A stretch of DNA of 64,000 nucleotides from assembly GCA_000469685.2 (NCBI GenBank), contig LS997563.1, forward strand, positions 1,378,869 through 1,442,868, read 5' to 3'. Position 1 is the stretch's first letter, and each line of letters starts with the position of its first letter. The DNA comes from Haemonchus contortus. Taxonomy: Eukaryota; Nematoda; Chromadorea; Rhabditida; Trichostrongylidae. Below, piece by piece: positions 1 through 13,100 of the stretch. The notes beneath the pieces are model-generated. The model had not been told where the DNA came from. It made no database searches and worked only from the letters and a program-made list of their open reading frames with translations. Position numbers and translations under genes: made by a program.

Positions 1-1186
1 GGGAAATGCTGGACACCGGAAGGAATAAGCTGGAATCACAAAAATAGAAAAACTAACAAATGAGCAGGAATTTCGTGAAAAGGTCTCCAAATAGTTGAAC
101 AAAAAACAAAAATTGACGAAAACAAAAGCCAAACATTGTGGGTGCGGTGGAGGCGAAATCGTGGCTCAGAGCAGCACATCACCCTCAAAACGCTTTCTGG
201 CGGTTTCGTCTCATATGAGGATGAAGTGTAGTTGTTGGCAGAATGGATGAAGACATAAGATAAGTGTTGGTGATCAGTGAGCAAAGGACAAAGCCAAAAG
301 CTGTCTTAGCCCAACTGGGTGGTGGGAATGCGGGGCTGGATATTGAACTGCAGATCACTTATCGATTTTCCACCCCTCAATCGATGTCGATCGCCCCCAC
401 TGATAGGGTGTGATAGTGTCCCAAAACCCGTCACATGTATCAGTCTTCAATATGTATTGCGAAATAAAAGTTATAGTGATATGATGGGGTGACACCTATG
501 GGAAATTTTGAACAAAAATACGATCGTATCTCGGGGTTCGAGCACAACCAAGCATTTCTAATGGAACCATCGGATTCAGCTGTCGAGTTGCATCAAAAAT
601 GGACACATATGATGTGATTTGGGAGCATGAATTTTTCTTCGAAAACTCCATATGTGGGAATACTACGGGCACATTAGATTTCATGTAGGTTCCTTTTCGG
701 CGCTGGGAGCAATGCAACACTATCGTTGTCGGTCGTTCTGTATCAATAGACACCCCCTAACAGTGGGGGCGATCAATATCCATGGAGGAGTGGAAAATCG
801 ACAAGTGATCTGCAGCTCAATATCCAGCGTACTGAGCAGCAATGCTCGATTTTCCGCATTCCCACCACCCAGTTGGGCTAAGACAGCTTTTGGCTATGTC
901 CTTTGCTCACTGATCACCAACACTTATCTTATGTCTTCATCCATTCTGCCAACAACTACACTTCATCCTCATATGAGACGAATCCGTCAGGAAGCGTTTT
1001 GAGGGTGATGTGCTGCTCTGAGCCACGCTTTCGCCTCCTCCGCACCCACAATGTTTGGCTTTTGTTTACGTCATTTTTTGTTTTTTGTTCAACTATTTGA
1101 AGTCTTTTTCACGAATTTCCTGCTCATTTGTTAGTTTACCCAATTTTGTGATTCCAGCTTATTCCTTCCGGTGTTCAGCATTTCCC
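1..1186. mobile_element. Fold-back element with arms of about 410-440 bp
   Basis: The window opens with GGGAAATGCTGGACACCGG, and the complement recurs ending at 1186 (CCGGTGTTCAGCATTTCCC). The arms run from 1 to about 415 and from about 741 to 1186, with scattered small indels. They flank a loop of about 325 bp. The inner arm ends share GCCCCCAC / GTGGGGGC. No transposase frame is present; the short open frames are mirror images in the two arms. The left end may extend beyond the window, so no target duplication can be judged. It is likely a non-autonomous fold-back or MITE-like DNA transposon. Confidence 0.8.
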
Positions 1187-1312
1187 CCCAGAATTTATGA
1201 AATTCTACGTCCTGGTGGGGCTCAGCTTCACCCGGCTTTTGTCCGGAGGACAAACGCACAGCATCTCCCCCAAAATGTGCAGTGCTCCAGCTTCACCCGG
1301 TGCTTGTCCGAA

Positions 1313-1442
1313 GTGGGTTGGTGGTGCCGAGCACCCGCCGGCCAGCGGCCGGGCCGAGTGGTCCCTTCGGAGCGCCTTCGGCGTCCCTCGGGACCACTCG
1401 GCCCGGCCGCTGGCCGGCGGGTGCTCGGCACCACCAACCCAC
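1313..1442. repeat. 53-bp perfect GC-rich palindrome
   Basis: Positions 1313-1365 and 1390-1442 are exact reverse complements around a 24-base spacer (1366-1389). The stem is dominated by GCCGGCC/GGCCGGGCC runs, far more GC-rich than the surrounding sequence. Several open frames read through it on both strands only because the palindrome lacks stops. It is best read as a hairpin element or a palindromic mobile-element relic, not a gene. Confidence 0.9.
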
Positions 1443-2838
1443 TCGGATGGCTGTGCACTGGGCAACGGTGCCAACCCACCCACCCACCAAAGGCCTCCTC
1501 AAGCCTCTTTTACCTAGTGTATCGTATGTTTTACTGTTCTCCTTGTAAATTCCTTTCGACTGGAGGGTACAAAGAAACGTAGGCTGGGACGTGAGAGGAG
1601 TGAAGAATATTGAGCGGTGCCGCTCGATGGGCTGATCATTGAGCAGTTCAGATCAATCGACGGTGGGCTGCCGTAAACTGTCTCCTGGACAGTGGAAATT
1701 TATCGTCGAAAAAACGTCGATGAAGAACAGGCTTGCTTAGGAAAGCTTATCGGCTGAGCTTGAACTGAAAGATCGACAGCGAGGGTCGTGTGAATAGCAA
1801 ATATCACCAGGGAGAGTTCGTGCAGTCTTTTGGTCTGGACTCGGGCCAATTATTGAATGGTTGGAATGGTGCGCCCAGTAGAGGACCAAAAATTGGCCTT
1901 CCGAGAGAACGAGATTCCAGCCTTTTGTATGAACCGATTATTGCTTCTACTAACTCCTTCAGTCCTCAAGCTTGGTTTCCTATCGGTTCCAGCTTCTTTC
2001 CATTTTTTTTTTTCAAAATTGACTGAAAGGTTCAGCTCCTGTTTGGGATTTTTCCGCTGCCTCTTACACTTTTCTCCAATTTCTAGTCCTTTTCCCGAAA
2101 TCAGTTTCCCCATCTATTTCCACTTTTTTGATAACTTTTCTCATCAAGTGAAGCTTTCCCAACAATGCCATCCCTTCGCTGAAATGCATCTGTCCCAGCA
2201 GTTTGTAGATTTCCCATCAATTGTTCATGGGGGTAACACCGGCAAGCGTTTTCGCTCATTTGCAACCGATCATGCCCATTTTCCATGACAGATTGCATCG
2301 TATTTGGCCCTGTTCACCCGATCGAACACACTCACCCATTGAGGGAACAGAGAAGAAAATTGCGACGGGTCTGTCTGCAGCGGGTAGGGTCCTCAATCGA
2401 GCCCATACCGACGCTGAAGGCGAGCTTCGATTATCTGAACGTACCAAATTTTGCAATTAGAAGTTTCTTCAGTCTTAGTAGTTACTGAATATTTCCGAGA
2501 AATCTTCCGGGTATTGGCCGGACCCATGAGGGATTGCGGTGCAATAGCTGATGCTGGTAAAGTGGAGTTAATACGCACAACACTGCGAAGAGTTAGTTGT
2601 CAAAGAAAGTGAGCTCGCCGTAGTTCTGCACTTGCATTGGATGCATTCGAGCGGCTTGCCTATCGAATTCGGTCGATTTGTTATCTAACAGTGGCCTAGA
2701 GGAACTATGGGATCAGATGAGAGGTATCCGAAGAAGCTGATCTTTGGGCCATCCCTAAAAAAAGTGGATGGGAAATGATCAAAAGATGGTCGAGAAATAT
2801 ATGGGGAGAGTGTCACTCTCACAGCGCTTGCCACATGC
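1443..2838. other. No gene recognised
   Basis: Ordinary-looking noncoding sequence. It contains a T-rich run near 2006 and open frames of up to 143 codons at 1857-2288. These have no homology I recognise and no convincing splice signals. No repeat with a clear partner in the window was seen. Confidence 0.4.
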
Positions 2839-3319
2839 AAGGTACATCAAACCACTTGAAACACTCAAACGTGTAGAGCTAGTGGCTCAAAGTGATGTCT
2901 GGCCGGTGGTGGTCGTGCGTGCCAGGTTCGCGGACCACCGTGCGCATTCGTCTCGTCTGCTAAAACTGTGTTTTTGTTTGTTTGATAAAATAATGCTCGT
3001 TCGGCCCAAATATAATACATCATAAATCTAGCTTGTTCAACAGACCTATTGACAACTTTTTAGCTACGTCGACCTTTTAGCTAAGGTACATCACACCCAC
3101 ATGAAACACTCAAACGTGTAGAGCTAGTGGCTCAAAGTGATGTCTGGCCGTTGGTAGTCGTGCGTCGTGTGTTCGCAGAACACGATGCGCAGGTCTGCTT
3201 AAGTTAGAGGCCTCTTTTTGTTTGATAAAATGATGCTCGTTCGGCCCAAATATCATATAACACATCATAAATCTAGCTTGTTCAACAAACTGATTGACAA
3301 CTTTTTAGCTACGTCGACC
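2839..3319. repeat. Diverged tandem duplication, about 244-bp period
   Basis: Unit 1 (2839-3073) and unit 2 (3083-3319) both start AAGGTACATCA and end TTTTTAGCTACGTCGACC. In between they share CTCAAACGTGTAGAGCTAGT, GATAAAATaATGCTCGTTCGGCCC and AAATCTAGCTTGTTCAACA. They differ by point changes and short indels. Each unit carries a GTTCGC-type tract that could be a degenerate pol III box B, but this is weak. No coding function is apparent. It lies downstream of VLCAD copy A. Confidence 0.85.
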
Positions 3320-3873
3320 AACCGTCATCGACCAAAAACGATCGAGGACAAAAATCAATCGCCTCGCGGCGATCCACCGGCTCGAAACCGGTCGCGAACG
3401 GTGGTAGCTTCGGACACAACCGAAAAAAATTAACGTGCCTGAGACTACCCGAATCTGGTAATACCAGACCACCACACTTGGGTATTAAACCTTCACCGGA
3501 TCGCGCACATACACGCAATCATAGCTTTTTATCACTAAACCGTGAGTTCATGAAGGTCCAGTGTTCGCCAAGTTCGGCAATAACTGAATCACAATACAAA
3601 GGACGAATCAGCACCGGGCCCACTCGTGCGTGTAACGTATCCCGAGCTGGTTTGATGCAGAAAATCACTAAGTAAGAGGCGGCAGACTGAAAAATGATAA
3701 AAGTGATTGGCAAAAACTAGTGATAAATTTAGTGTAAGGAATACTTATGGGGCCTTCGAATGCACTACGACCTGGATACCGTGTTTTCGCTGATATTGGA
3801 TTACTAATGTTCCGGCACGGACAGATTGATACGGTAGCAATACAAAAACGAAAAAAAAACCAACTCTTCATTT
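3320..3873. other. No gene recognised; flank 3' of VLCAD copy A
   Basis: Contains a GC-rich stretch with ACCGGCTCGAAACCGGT near 3377-3393, a small self-complementary sequence. Otherwise nothing supported. Confidence 0.3.
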
Positions 3874-3879
3874 TTTATT
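3874..3879 (-). terminator. Poly(A) signal of VLCAD copy A
   Basis: AATAAA on the minus strand, about 250 bases after the stop codon at 4129-4127. Just upstream lies a block (GTACATGTCGGGTA) that recurs before the copy B signal. That shared block supports this as the true 3' end. Confidence 0.65.
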
Positions 3880-4126
3880 GAATACCCGACATGTACACGA
3901 AAACTGCTTTGATAAGACTAAATCATGTCGAACAACAATAAATAGTTACACATAAATCGACTAGTCCTTTTCTGAGTAGCCTAGTCAACTGAAAGAACAG
4001 AATTCGGCACTGTATAAGATGCCGAGATTCTATGCGGAAAAAAATAAACAACGAGGGAATCTATACAAAGGCAATTGGACATGTGGAAGGTGTAGATAAA
4101 TGAATCCTTGCTGGCTGACACTTCAT

Positions 4127-7100
4127 TCAAACGTCAACCGGATGCTGCGTGGGTAAGCCACCATTCTTGCATACAGCTTTGGCAATGGAGGCGATTAATT
4201 TCACGTCATACTCGTTACCATGAGCTGCTTCCTTGAGGTTGTTCATAGTACGTCGTGACGCCTAAACACACGATTCATAAACACTGAACACTAAACAAGT
4301 AAAGGATAAAAACCATATAGAAAAGACGCAAAATTTTCCGTGATGTTCAGCCTCATAGCAAGGATGGGCTCGCTATGTACCGAAAACTTGCGCCTTCAAC
4401 TAACAGCTACAGTAGTACACCTTCAACAACGAGTTGAATCATTACACCCACATGTTCGTGGAAGAGTGCAAAAAATCAGATTTAACTCAAGAGAAGAAAC
4501 ACTTTAGGATGGATGTCATTCAATCCGCACCATTCGACCTCACACAGAAAATTTAAAAACGACTGACAATGCTGCAAAAATAATTCGCAATATCCCTTTC
4601 GTGTGGAGCACTGGCGGCGTTGTTCTTGCATGAGTAAGTGCACCTGAAAACGCAGATTATCAGAAGGAAACCATACATGTCTCGAATCATGCAACTATAA
4701 CATGTTGTAAGAGAAAAACCAGTATTGAAATTTCCAAGAATTAAAAGAGGAACGTAGTGTTAATGCAACCTTAAGGGATGTTTAGGAGATGAGTTATAAG
4801 ACTGCTGTGCTAAGCCTATCCACACTCCCCTCGTTTCCTATACTTCCTTGGATGCCTAACCTGTCTTACGTCATTTGTATAAGTGGAGTTTATCTCCTGT
4901 TCAAAAGCCTCACAAAAACCTTCTATTCAGGAGTTTGTGTATGAGAGGACATGGGTTAATTGAATCGGTTTCCAACGATCACCCGAACCGATACAGCTCA
5001 CGTACAAACTTTTCGTATGAGTTTCAAAAGATCGGTCCGTAAACCGCGAAGGACGGGTTTTGCACTACAGCAGTGAATAGAAACGCTACTAACCGAGGAG
5101 ATGCTCAAGAAAATCAGTAACTAGAATTTGCAGGTGATAACAATCGAAGCCATAAAAGCTCACCTAGAAAGCGTAGCGATCATACTATAGATATCGATCG
5201 CCGCGTCCGCGACACGGATCAGCTCATACTGTCGGTCTGTAATTGTGATTTTATAGATATTATGAGAACTTGAGAATTTATACAAGCTCTACTCTATTTC
5301 CAGAACAAAAGCAATGAGGAGCAATCCGTAGTAGACTAAATTCGGAGGATTAAATATGTGATTTTGACAAGGTCGCTCGAATGCATAGCAAAATAGCATC
5401 CAACGCTCACCTATAATGCCCTTTTTATACTTGATGAGAAGATTTTCAACTGTTTTGCCGAATTCCTTGATGCAGTCGTCCAACTTTTTGGCTGAATCGC
5501 TCAAAGCTGGATCCACCACAGCTCCGAAATCCGCTCCAGTGCTGCCACTGAAAGCATTAAAATACAAAATTCTGTCGATCCCCGATGAACCTTCGAATTC
5601 CTCACCCTGTTGCTCTCTTCACCACCTGTCCGAAAAGCGTTCCAATGCTACCGGATTTAATATCCTTAGCCACCTGTTGGAGATGTTTTCCAGCATGTTG
5701 CGCTCCAGTCAGAGCCACAAATAGTCGCATGACATCGTTTGCACCCTCGAATATTCTAGGAAAAGCAAATTCTTCATTTTTAAACTAAGCGTTTGCCTAT
5801 AACATTAATGGGGCTATACTACCTGAAGATTCGTAGATCCCTCATAACGCGTTCCAGACCACAATCCTTCATGAATCCCATACCACCGTGCAGCTGAATC
5901 GCTTCATCACATACCCACCAGGCATTTTCCTACAACATCTTATTACAAACGATCAGGAAATCATTCGCGGGAAGAAAATGGAGCTATGAGGTTCTTTTCT
6001 GCTGCTCTCCTGATGTCCTCACAGTCCATCAAAAAACCCATGACCCATCAATCATTATTTTCCCTGGAACGCTAATAACATTCTTGCCAAAATCTGATCC
6101 TAAAAAGAGAAATGCTAAACACACCTAGGCAGCCCAAACAACTTTTTTGAGAAACCATACGAGTTGTTCAGATTTCAACATACTCTCCTGTTTTCAATTG
6201 GTAACATAATGTAGAGCAGTTGGAACACTTGTGTTTCATAGAAAATGGCTCAAGAAAGTCATAACTAATAAACGCTACCTCCTCTTATCCACCATAATGT
6301 TTGAATATTATTCTTGTCACCCTCGGTGGTGATGCTGTGCTGTGAATAAAAAACAACAAAAAACTCAGTTACACTTGTTTACTGATGCTCCTAGGAATTC
6401 AACAGTTGTTGCCACCCTCCACTTTACGACGCACCAATAGTTTTGGCCTATCTGGTACAACACGCCCAAGCATTCTGCTTATTTATGCGTTCGTGTATGT
6501 ATGTATGTATGTGCATGTATGCGTACGTGTGTTTGTGTATGCTTATGCTGAAGATATGATACACATACTTCGAAGACCTCTTCTTCATGTGGCACTGGGT
6601 TTACCTAGCCGTACTTGGTAGGTCTCTGTACACTGCACTTAGTTCGTGTGCAGGCTGCTCGTTTTTCATAAATTGTGCGCGTTCCCAGAATGTAAGCCAC
6701 AGGATGTTAGGTCTTGAATAAGTTGCACGTAAGTGCCACACTTGAGATAGTTGCAAGCAAATTACAAGTAAATTACACATGTGCTGAACGTATGTTGCGA
6801 GAACGCTAGGGTTACGACACAAGTACAAGTGAGTGAATAGGTTGTTGCAAGTTGCAAGTTACAAGCTAAACTGCATCTACTAGAAGCGCTCCGATGGCAC
6901 GATTCGGTACCAAACGACGAATCAATCAATGCTATTTAATCTTCAAAGTTTCACTCCCCAATTCATCGGTTGTTGTGCCACCATGTGTAAGTGTATTGTC
7001 CTCACTGCCCCGGAGAAATAAGGGAGTTATTCGTCACGTCAACGTAAGTTGTGTTTGTCCATTTCCTTGATAGGTTCTCCACTTCCTGATCCACCCGTGT

Positions 7101-10100
7101 GACATTAACTGTTGCCAGCCAGGTAGACACACACACATAAACAACCTCTACACAATATACGTAAGATGCACGCAACATGTACACAATTTGGGAGCACATT
7201 ACTCACAGAACATGCACACAGCCTAAACATGATCTGGATCAAATTATTATTATTGCAATGTTATGAGGGCTCGACTGAACTTACTGATTTGTATTATGTT
7301 ATTCGTAAAGGACCAACTCCTTATTCATAATACGTTTATCAGAGTAACCAGTAGCTATATAGAAAGTTACAAGAACTTGGAAGTTAGTCAGTTCCAATCT
7401 CTCGATCCTTCTTTTCAATTTCACTGTGACTTAAAAGTTATATTTTTGAATTTTGGTGGTGTAAACCACCATAATTTCGAAAGGCTGCGAGGAAATGTCG
7501 CATAGGCCGGTTCACGCTGGCTATCAATCTTATTCTTAGTATGCACAACATTCTCACGCCCACACTTGAAGTACCTGGAGCAAGAGCTGAAAAAGAGCCC
7601 GCTACTTCTTTCTCATTGGAGTGCATTGGCCACCTTATGCTCGAAGGAGCAACACCTTAAAACCTCTCTAACCACACTGTGCACGCGAAACGATCACTTA
7701 CTCCACGAATCTGTTATCGAGACAAAAAAGAATGTTTTGTGATGATTGATAGCTGCAAAATAAATAGAGAACCTACCGACGCCGCAACCTTCCCAATGGC
7801 TGCCTCCAGCTGATAGTCCTGAATTCCGCGATCCATATTCGCTGCAAGGAGATAGACAATCGACTCCGTGGCATAATGTCGAGCAACCATGTTCGTGAGC
7901 TTCTCCTTAAATAGATTTTGAATGGATTATCTATCATAAAACTTCGAAATCTCGAAATAAAAAGCCTGATAAAACGAACTTGAACGTTGAAGAATTCTTG
8001 CAGAGTTTGACCGAATTGCACGCGATGTGTTATGTGATCAACCTAAACAGTGATTACAAAGTAACACCTCCAATCAATCTCAATTGTCAAAAATCAACAT
8101 GAAAACCTAAATTAATTGAAATTGAAGAGTTCTCACCGTCTTCTGAATGCAATACTTCATCGAACCAGTACATGATGCAGGGATACCGAACCGGCCGTTG
8201 TTCAGGATGTTCATTGCTACTTTGAATCCTTCACCTTCAACTCCAAGCAAATTCTCTACGGGAACCTGTAAATCCATCTTCTCAGTTGAAATATGCGTAA
8301 ATATGTACCAACTGAATCATCTTAAAGAAATGTCCATAGATTCAGTGCCAACCTTAACGTTATCGAAGTGCACTTCAGCGGTATTCGATCCTTTAATGCC
8401 CATTTTCTTTTCCTGTGGACCGCTGGTTACACCGCCAAACGCTCGCTCGACTATGAACGCGGACACTTTGTCTTTCGTGCTACCGTCAGGCATTTTCACT
8501 GGAGTCTGTAATGAATATACGTCTACACCTATACAAAAAACTGTTCAATCATGCCAAACATATTTTACGTTATAAAGAATCTGCTGCACCAAACAACAAA
8601 GTTTAAGGGATCCAGCTCTTCGTTGAGGGATCTTCCGTCTAGAAGGACTGACAGATAAGGACACCAGCTTCCAATGGCTCACTCAGATAAGATGTTAAGC
8701 TCCGTATGGGTTTCTGAACGCTTACTTGGGAGTGTTTTTCAACTCCGCGAATCACTTTTGGAAAAGGACCAAAGCCTCTCCAACCTGTGCAAGTGACACC
8801 TCTTGCTGATCGTCAAACATTGTTGCTGATGTGATGACAAGCGCATCTGGTAAAGTCATGGACTCATAGGGTTTGCATATTTGATAGTTGTGTTCGCTTC
8901 GTTTTTTGACAAGACGTGTGCAACATACTTGCAGTACAATGCAGTTTTACGCCTCCCACTTGTTATCTGTTGTTCTTACTCGCCCTTAATATCAGCAATG
9001 GTTTTCCGGAGAGAGTTCCGTCCTGGCAGTTTTGCTGCTGACTTCAGCAGTGGTTGTTGATTCCAAATCAGCAGAAAGATATTGCCAAAAGTTTGCTCGA
9101 AATGGATTCGCAGAATGTTATGCGGCCCCTCGTACTTCGGCCAGATAATATTCGCGTAAAAAGGCAGAAACCAATTTTCTCCTACAATCCCAGCAATTTC
9201 ATTTCAAGCCTATCACGACGATAGCCATCCCTTATAAATTACTTCCATCTGCGAATGATCCACTTTTTTCGTCAAAAGGAAAGAAAATCAATCGCTATGT
9301 GATACTACTTTTGACAGTCTACATGAACGTATTACTGATACACCCGGGTCTCCGGATGATAGCGACGGCGATGGCTTTAGCATATCTCGCGAAGTAATCT
9401 CGTACCATTTTGAAAATGTAAAATGATTTTGAGGGGAAAATAATCCAAAAATGGATGTTTGAACCGATGAGTTTCACTTCCACAGTGTTGATAGAGTTGC
9501 ACCGTCTTTTATCATTACGAGGTCAAAAAAAGTAGCGCTTTTCAAAAACTTTGCTCCTTTGATCAGAATACCATCCGAGGAATTTGATAGAGGTTCTAGC
9601 GCACAATCTGATCCGTTAAGACACCATACATCAGTGTTTCCCATAACATTTGGATGGAGGCGGAAGCAGTGGGGACAGATTTTTCCTTGGCGAATTGTTC
9701 ATGTTACGGAAAACATTTTTGCTTTTAATGCTTTGAGGTGAAATATCTGAGTTTATGAGGCGCCCATCAATCACAGGAGTAGTTCCCGATTGATGTCACC
9801 ACTTCAGCAATACAAGCGCTATTGCAGCTGCCAAAAGCTAGTCCCGACCAAAAAGCGCTCTGATCAGATGATCAGACGGTCCATTTTGCTCCCCCTCCAA
9901 AGGCAAATACCCAATATTTTGTAGTCCCATTTTGATTCATTCGGAATAAGGCGTGCCGTTCGTGGAATGAGAAAATGGAAAGGTCAAGGGATTAGTCATA
10001 AAACGGTATTGATGAGAGCAGCCAATTGATCCACGACGTCGAAGAAAATTTACCCAAACTTCCTAAATTTCCACCCTAAAATGCTACCCCATAGCGTCTG

Positions 10101-13100
10101 TAAACCGTCACGGGAAGTTTAATAAACCTCATATCACATTACAATAACGGTACCGTCACTTAAGACCTTTTGTAGAGGAAAAAAATCATTCCATCCATAC
10201 CAAATCTATTCAATCCTTCTTGAAACAGCTGAATCCCTTTCCCCTCCAATAATATCCTGATCTCGTGCACAGTTTGGATAAAAAGGACTGTAAGGTATTC
10301 AAAAATACTGAAACGTAGATAAAGAACAGAGTTATACCAATCACGAAGAAAATACCTGAGCGAATACGGTGAAGACATCGGCGAAGCCGCCATTACTGAT
10401 CCAGATCTTACCACCGTTCAGAATATAATGCTTCCCATCCGGGCTTTTCTCAGCTCGAGTTTTGATTGACTAAACAAGGACATTCATTGTGTGGATCTTT
10501 TAATACAGAAATAGACATGCTCTCAGGAATTTTGATGCAGTAACACAACACTCACATTGGCATCGGATCCGCTGCTCGGCTCGGTAAGGCAGAATGCAGC
10601 AAATTTACGTCCAGCAGCCAAATCTGGTAGATATTTATCTTTTTGTTCATCAGTACCAAAGAGGAGAATGCCCTTGTAGCCAATCGACTGAAATGGAATC
10701 GTATCATCAAATTAACAGCGACAAGTGAACATATATAAAAAAAGAAGTAAGCAGAACAGCTAAAGACGGCACTAGCAACTCGTTATAGCGAACCCACTCT
10801 TCGACGTAACAATTTTGCAAATTAGAACTTAGAAGGGTGGCCAAGGGGCAATAAAAATAAGCGAAACTTAAACCGTTTAGACTTCATTCTCCCAGATACA
10901 CGTAAGGGCAGGTATCGATTGACTCTGGTTCCCTGCCGCCTGGGCTAGAGCGTAGACAACAACGGCGCACAGACCCCACTTGGAACGTTGCGAAACAGCG
11001 AAGGCTACTTTCCAGCATTAGGGGGCTTTTAACGTCCCGTGCATGTGTGACACAGTAAATACCTACCCATCCCCCCGTGGGCTTCACCCTTGGTACCTTT
11101 CCTTTGCGTCGAATATGTGGGGGGTGTTTGGGGCGCCTTGGCATGTGTTTGGGTTATTGTGTAACATATTCACGGGGCGATTAAATCCGTCTTGTCTTTC
11201 CAGCGTCCTCGGCGTCAGTCAAACTATAGCGGCTGACGCCGAGGCCGCCAGCCTGCCAACGCTGAGTCTGAAAGGAACCGAGCAAGGAAGAAGACGCAGA
11301 CGAATTCAAAAAAAGTAGTCCCGTTCACAAAAAACCATCTTTTCCAAGGCTCTCAACCGTCTGGCTTAGGGATAAGACTTGGGGAAATCAAATAAAGACT
11401 CAGGCGATAGGCTCTGCACTGAAGTTGAAGGCCATTCGAACAAAAAGCATATAGGAACGGGAGAAAGCCAGTGCCTGCTACGCGAAGAAAGATCCTAATC
11501 GGTGGGGGAAGAACTCAAAGAACAAATGGGAACCCATTTCAGGCCGGAACTGGACGGTACCTGGTGCTAAGTGAGTTGGGAGGGGCCGGGGGACGCACGA
11601 TTCGTGCGATTCTGGGTGCGCGCGGCAAAACGCGCGACGGAATTCGTGATGATTCGAACGACTCTGGCGCCTACTATTGGAGCACAAACTTGAAGTAGAG
11701 TGGATTGGTAGGATCAGCTGATCATTCCCAACCTCTTTACTTCAAGTTTGTGCTCCAATAATAGGCGTCAGAGTCGTTCGAATCATCACGAATTCCGCCG
11801 CGCAATTTGCCGCGCGCACCCAGAATCGCACGAATCGGCACACACCCGGGGGGGGGGGCGAACGTCCGTTGCGCGTGTCCGTCGAAAGTAGGTCACCCCG
11901 CCCACTTCGTGCGCGACGAACTCCACTGAGGTCTCGAGGTGGCAATACAGTACCACCAAGTGTGAGCGGAGCGAATGATTTGCACTAGACCATGTTATCT
12001 TCTCTTTAGCTCACTGCCGTCGACCAAGCGCAAACCGTATGCCCCACTGACAACTGCGACGTCTGTCAAGTATCGCGGGCTGCCCAGCCGCATGCGACGG
12101 CTGCGGCGTGACCTAGTTTCGACGGACACGCGCAACGAAACGCACCCCCCGGGAGGGGCCACGCGGCGGCGCGGCGCCTTTTCATGTCTGCACCCTTTCC
12201 AGCGAGACGGTAGTACTGGACGGACCTGTCTGGGAAGGGATGGTGAGGTTGTACTGAAGCGTTTCATGATTCAAAACAAATTACATCTTGGCACATGATA
12301 TATGCCTGCATATTATGGACAGTCTTCGTCTGAGCCGATAAAACCCTATTTTTAGGAAGGGGAGGGGCTCCGGGGTGGGTGAGATTGTTATCTCGTGCAA
12401 AAAGCTGGGATGAGATAAAAGCTGAACGTCCAATTGGCTCACCCAAGCCGGAGCCCCTCCCCTTCCTAAAATTAGCTGAAAAATACGCAGTTACAACGTA
12501 AAAAAGTTATGAAACGTCCCTAAACACAATTACGGGCTCGCCTACCCTTCTTTGCCTACTATCTCACCGGAGAGGGCGCAAAATCGTTCTATACCCGTCT
12601 GCACCCTCTAAGCGAGGGAGGGTCCAGTAGCGTTCAGTTGTTGCGTTCAGACTTTTGGTGACAACGTAGTTGGAGGGGCCACTGCACTGTGCTCTGCCTG
12701 TCTAGCACCGGTTGCTCGAGCGCTAGAGGAAGTTTGGGCGCTGGTCTTGCTGGTCTATAATGGTGCTGGCATCGAGCCAGGACCATGAATTTTCCAGCCC
12801 GAGTCTAAAGGGGGGGTGGGGGAGAGTACTGTTGGAGTGTGATGGTGACGGTATGCGAAAAATTGGAATGAAACGAGAATTGGTCAGTAGGGTACTGCCT
12901 AATTGAGAGAGCGCAGACAAAGTGCGAAAACGGGGGAGGGTAGTCTTGTATCCACTTCCCGAACGGTGTGTCGCGCTCGCCGCACGCGATCGCGCGCTAA
13001 GAAGGGAAAGATCTGAGTGCCTAGGGGAAGGATACGACAGTCGCCGCGGAACCACTGAACCACAACCACTGGTCATGGGAATTCGTGAAAAGTTCCGCCA

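Noticed and set aside
1055..1582. 175-codon plus-strand open frame
   Set aside because: It runs from the fold-back arm through the GC palindrome. Mirror frames exist on the other strand and no domain is recognisable, so it is an effect of repeat composition.
1857..2288. 143-codon plus-strand frame
   Set aside because: Phe/Ser/Pro-rich translation of a pyrimidine-rich tract with a poly-T run; no homology recognised and overlapping frames on the other strand.
5416..5724. 102-codon plus-strand frame
   Set aside because: Antisense of VLCAD copy A exons 12-13.
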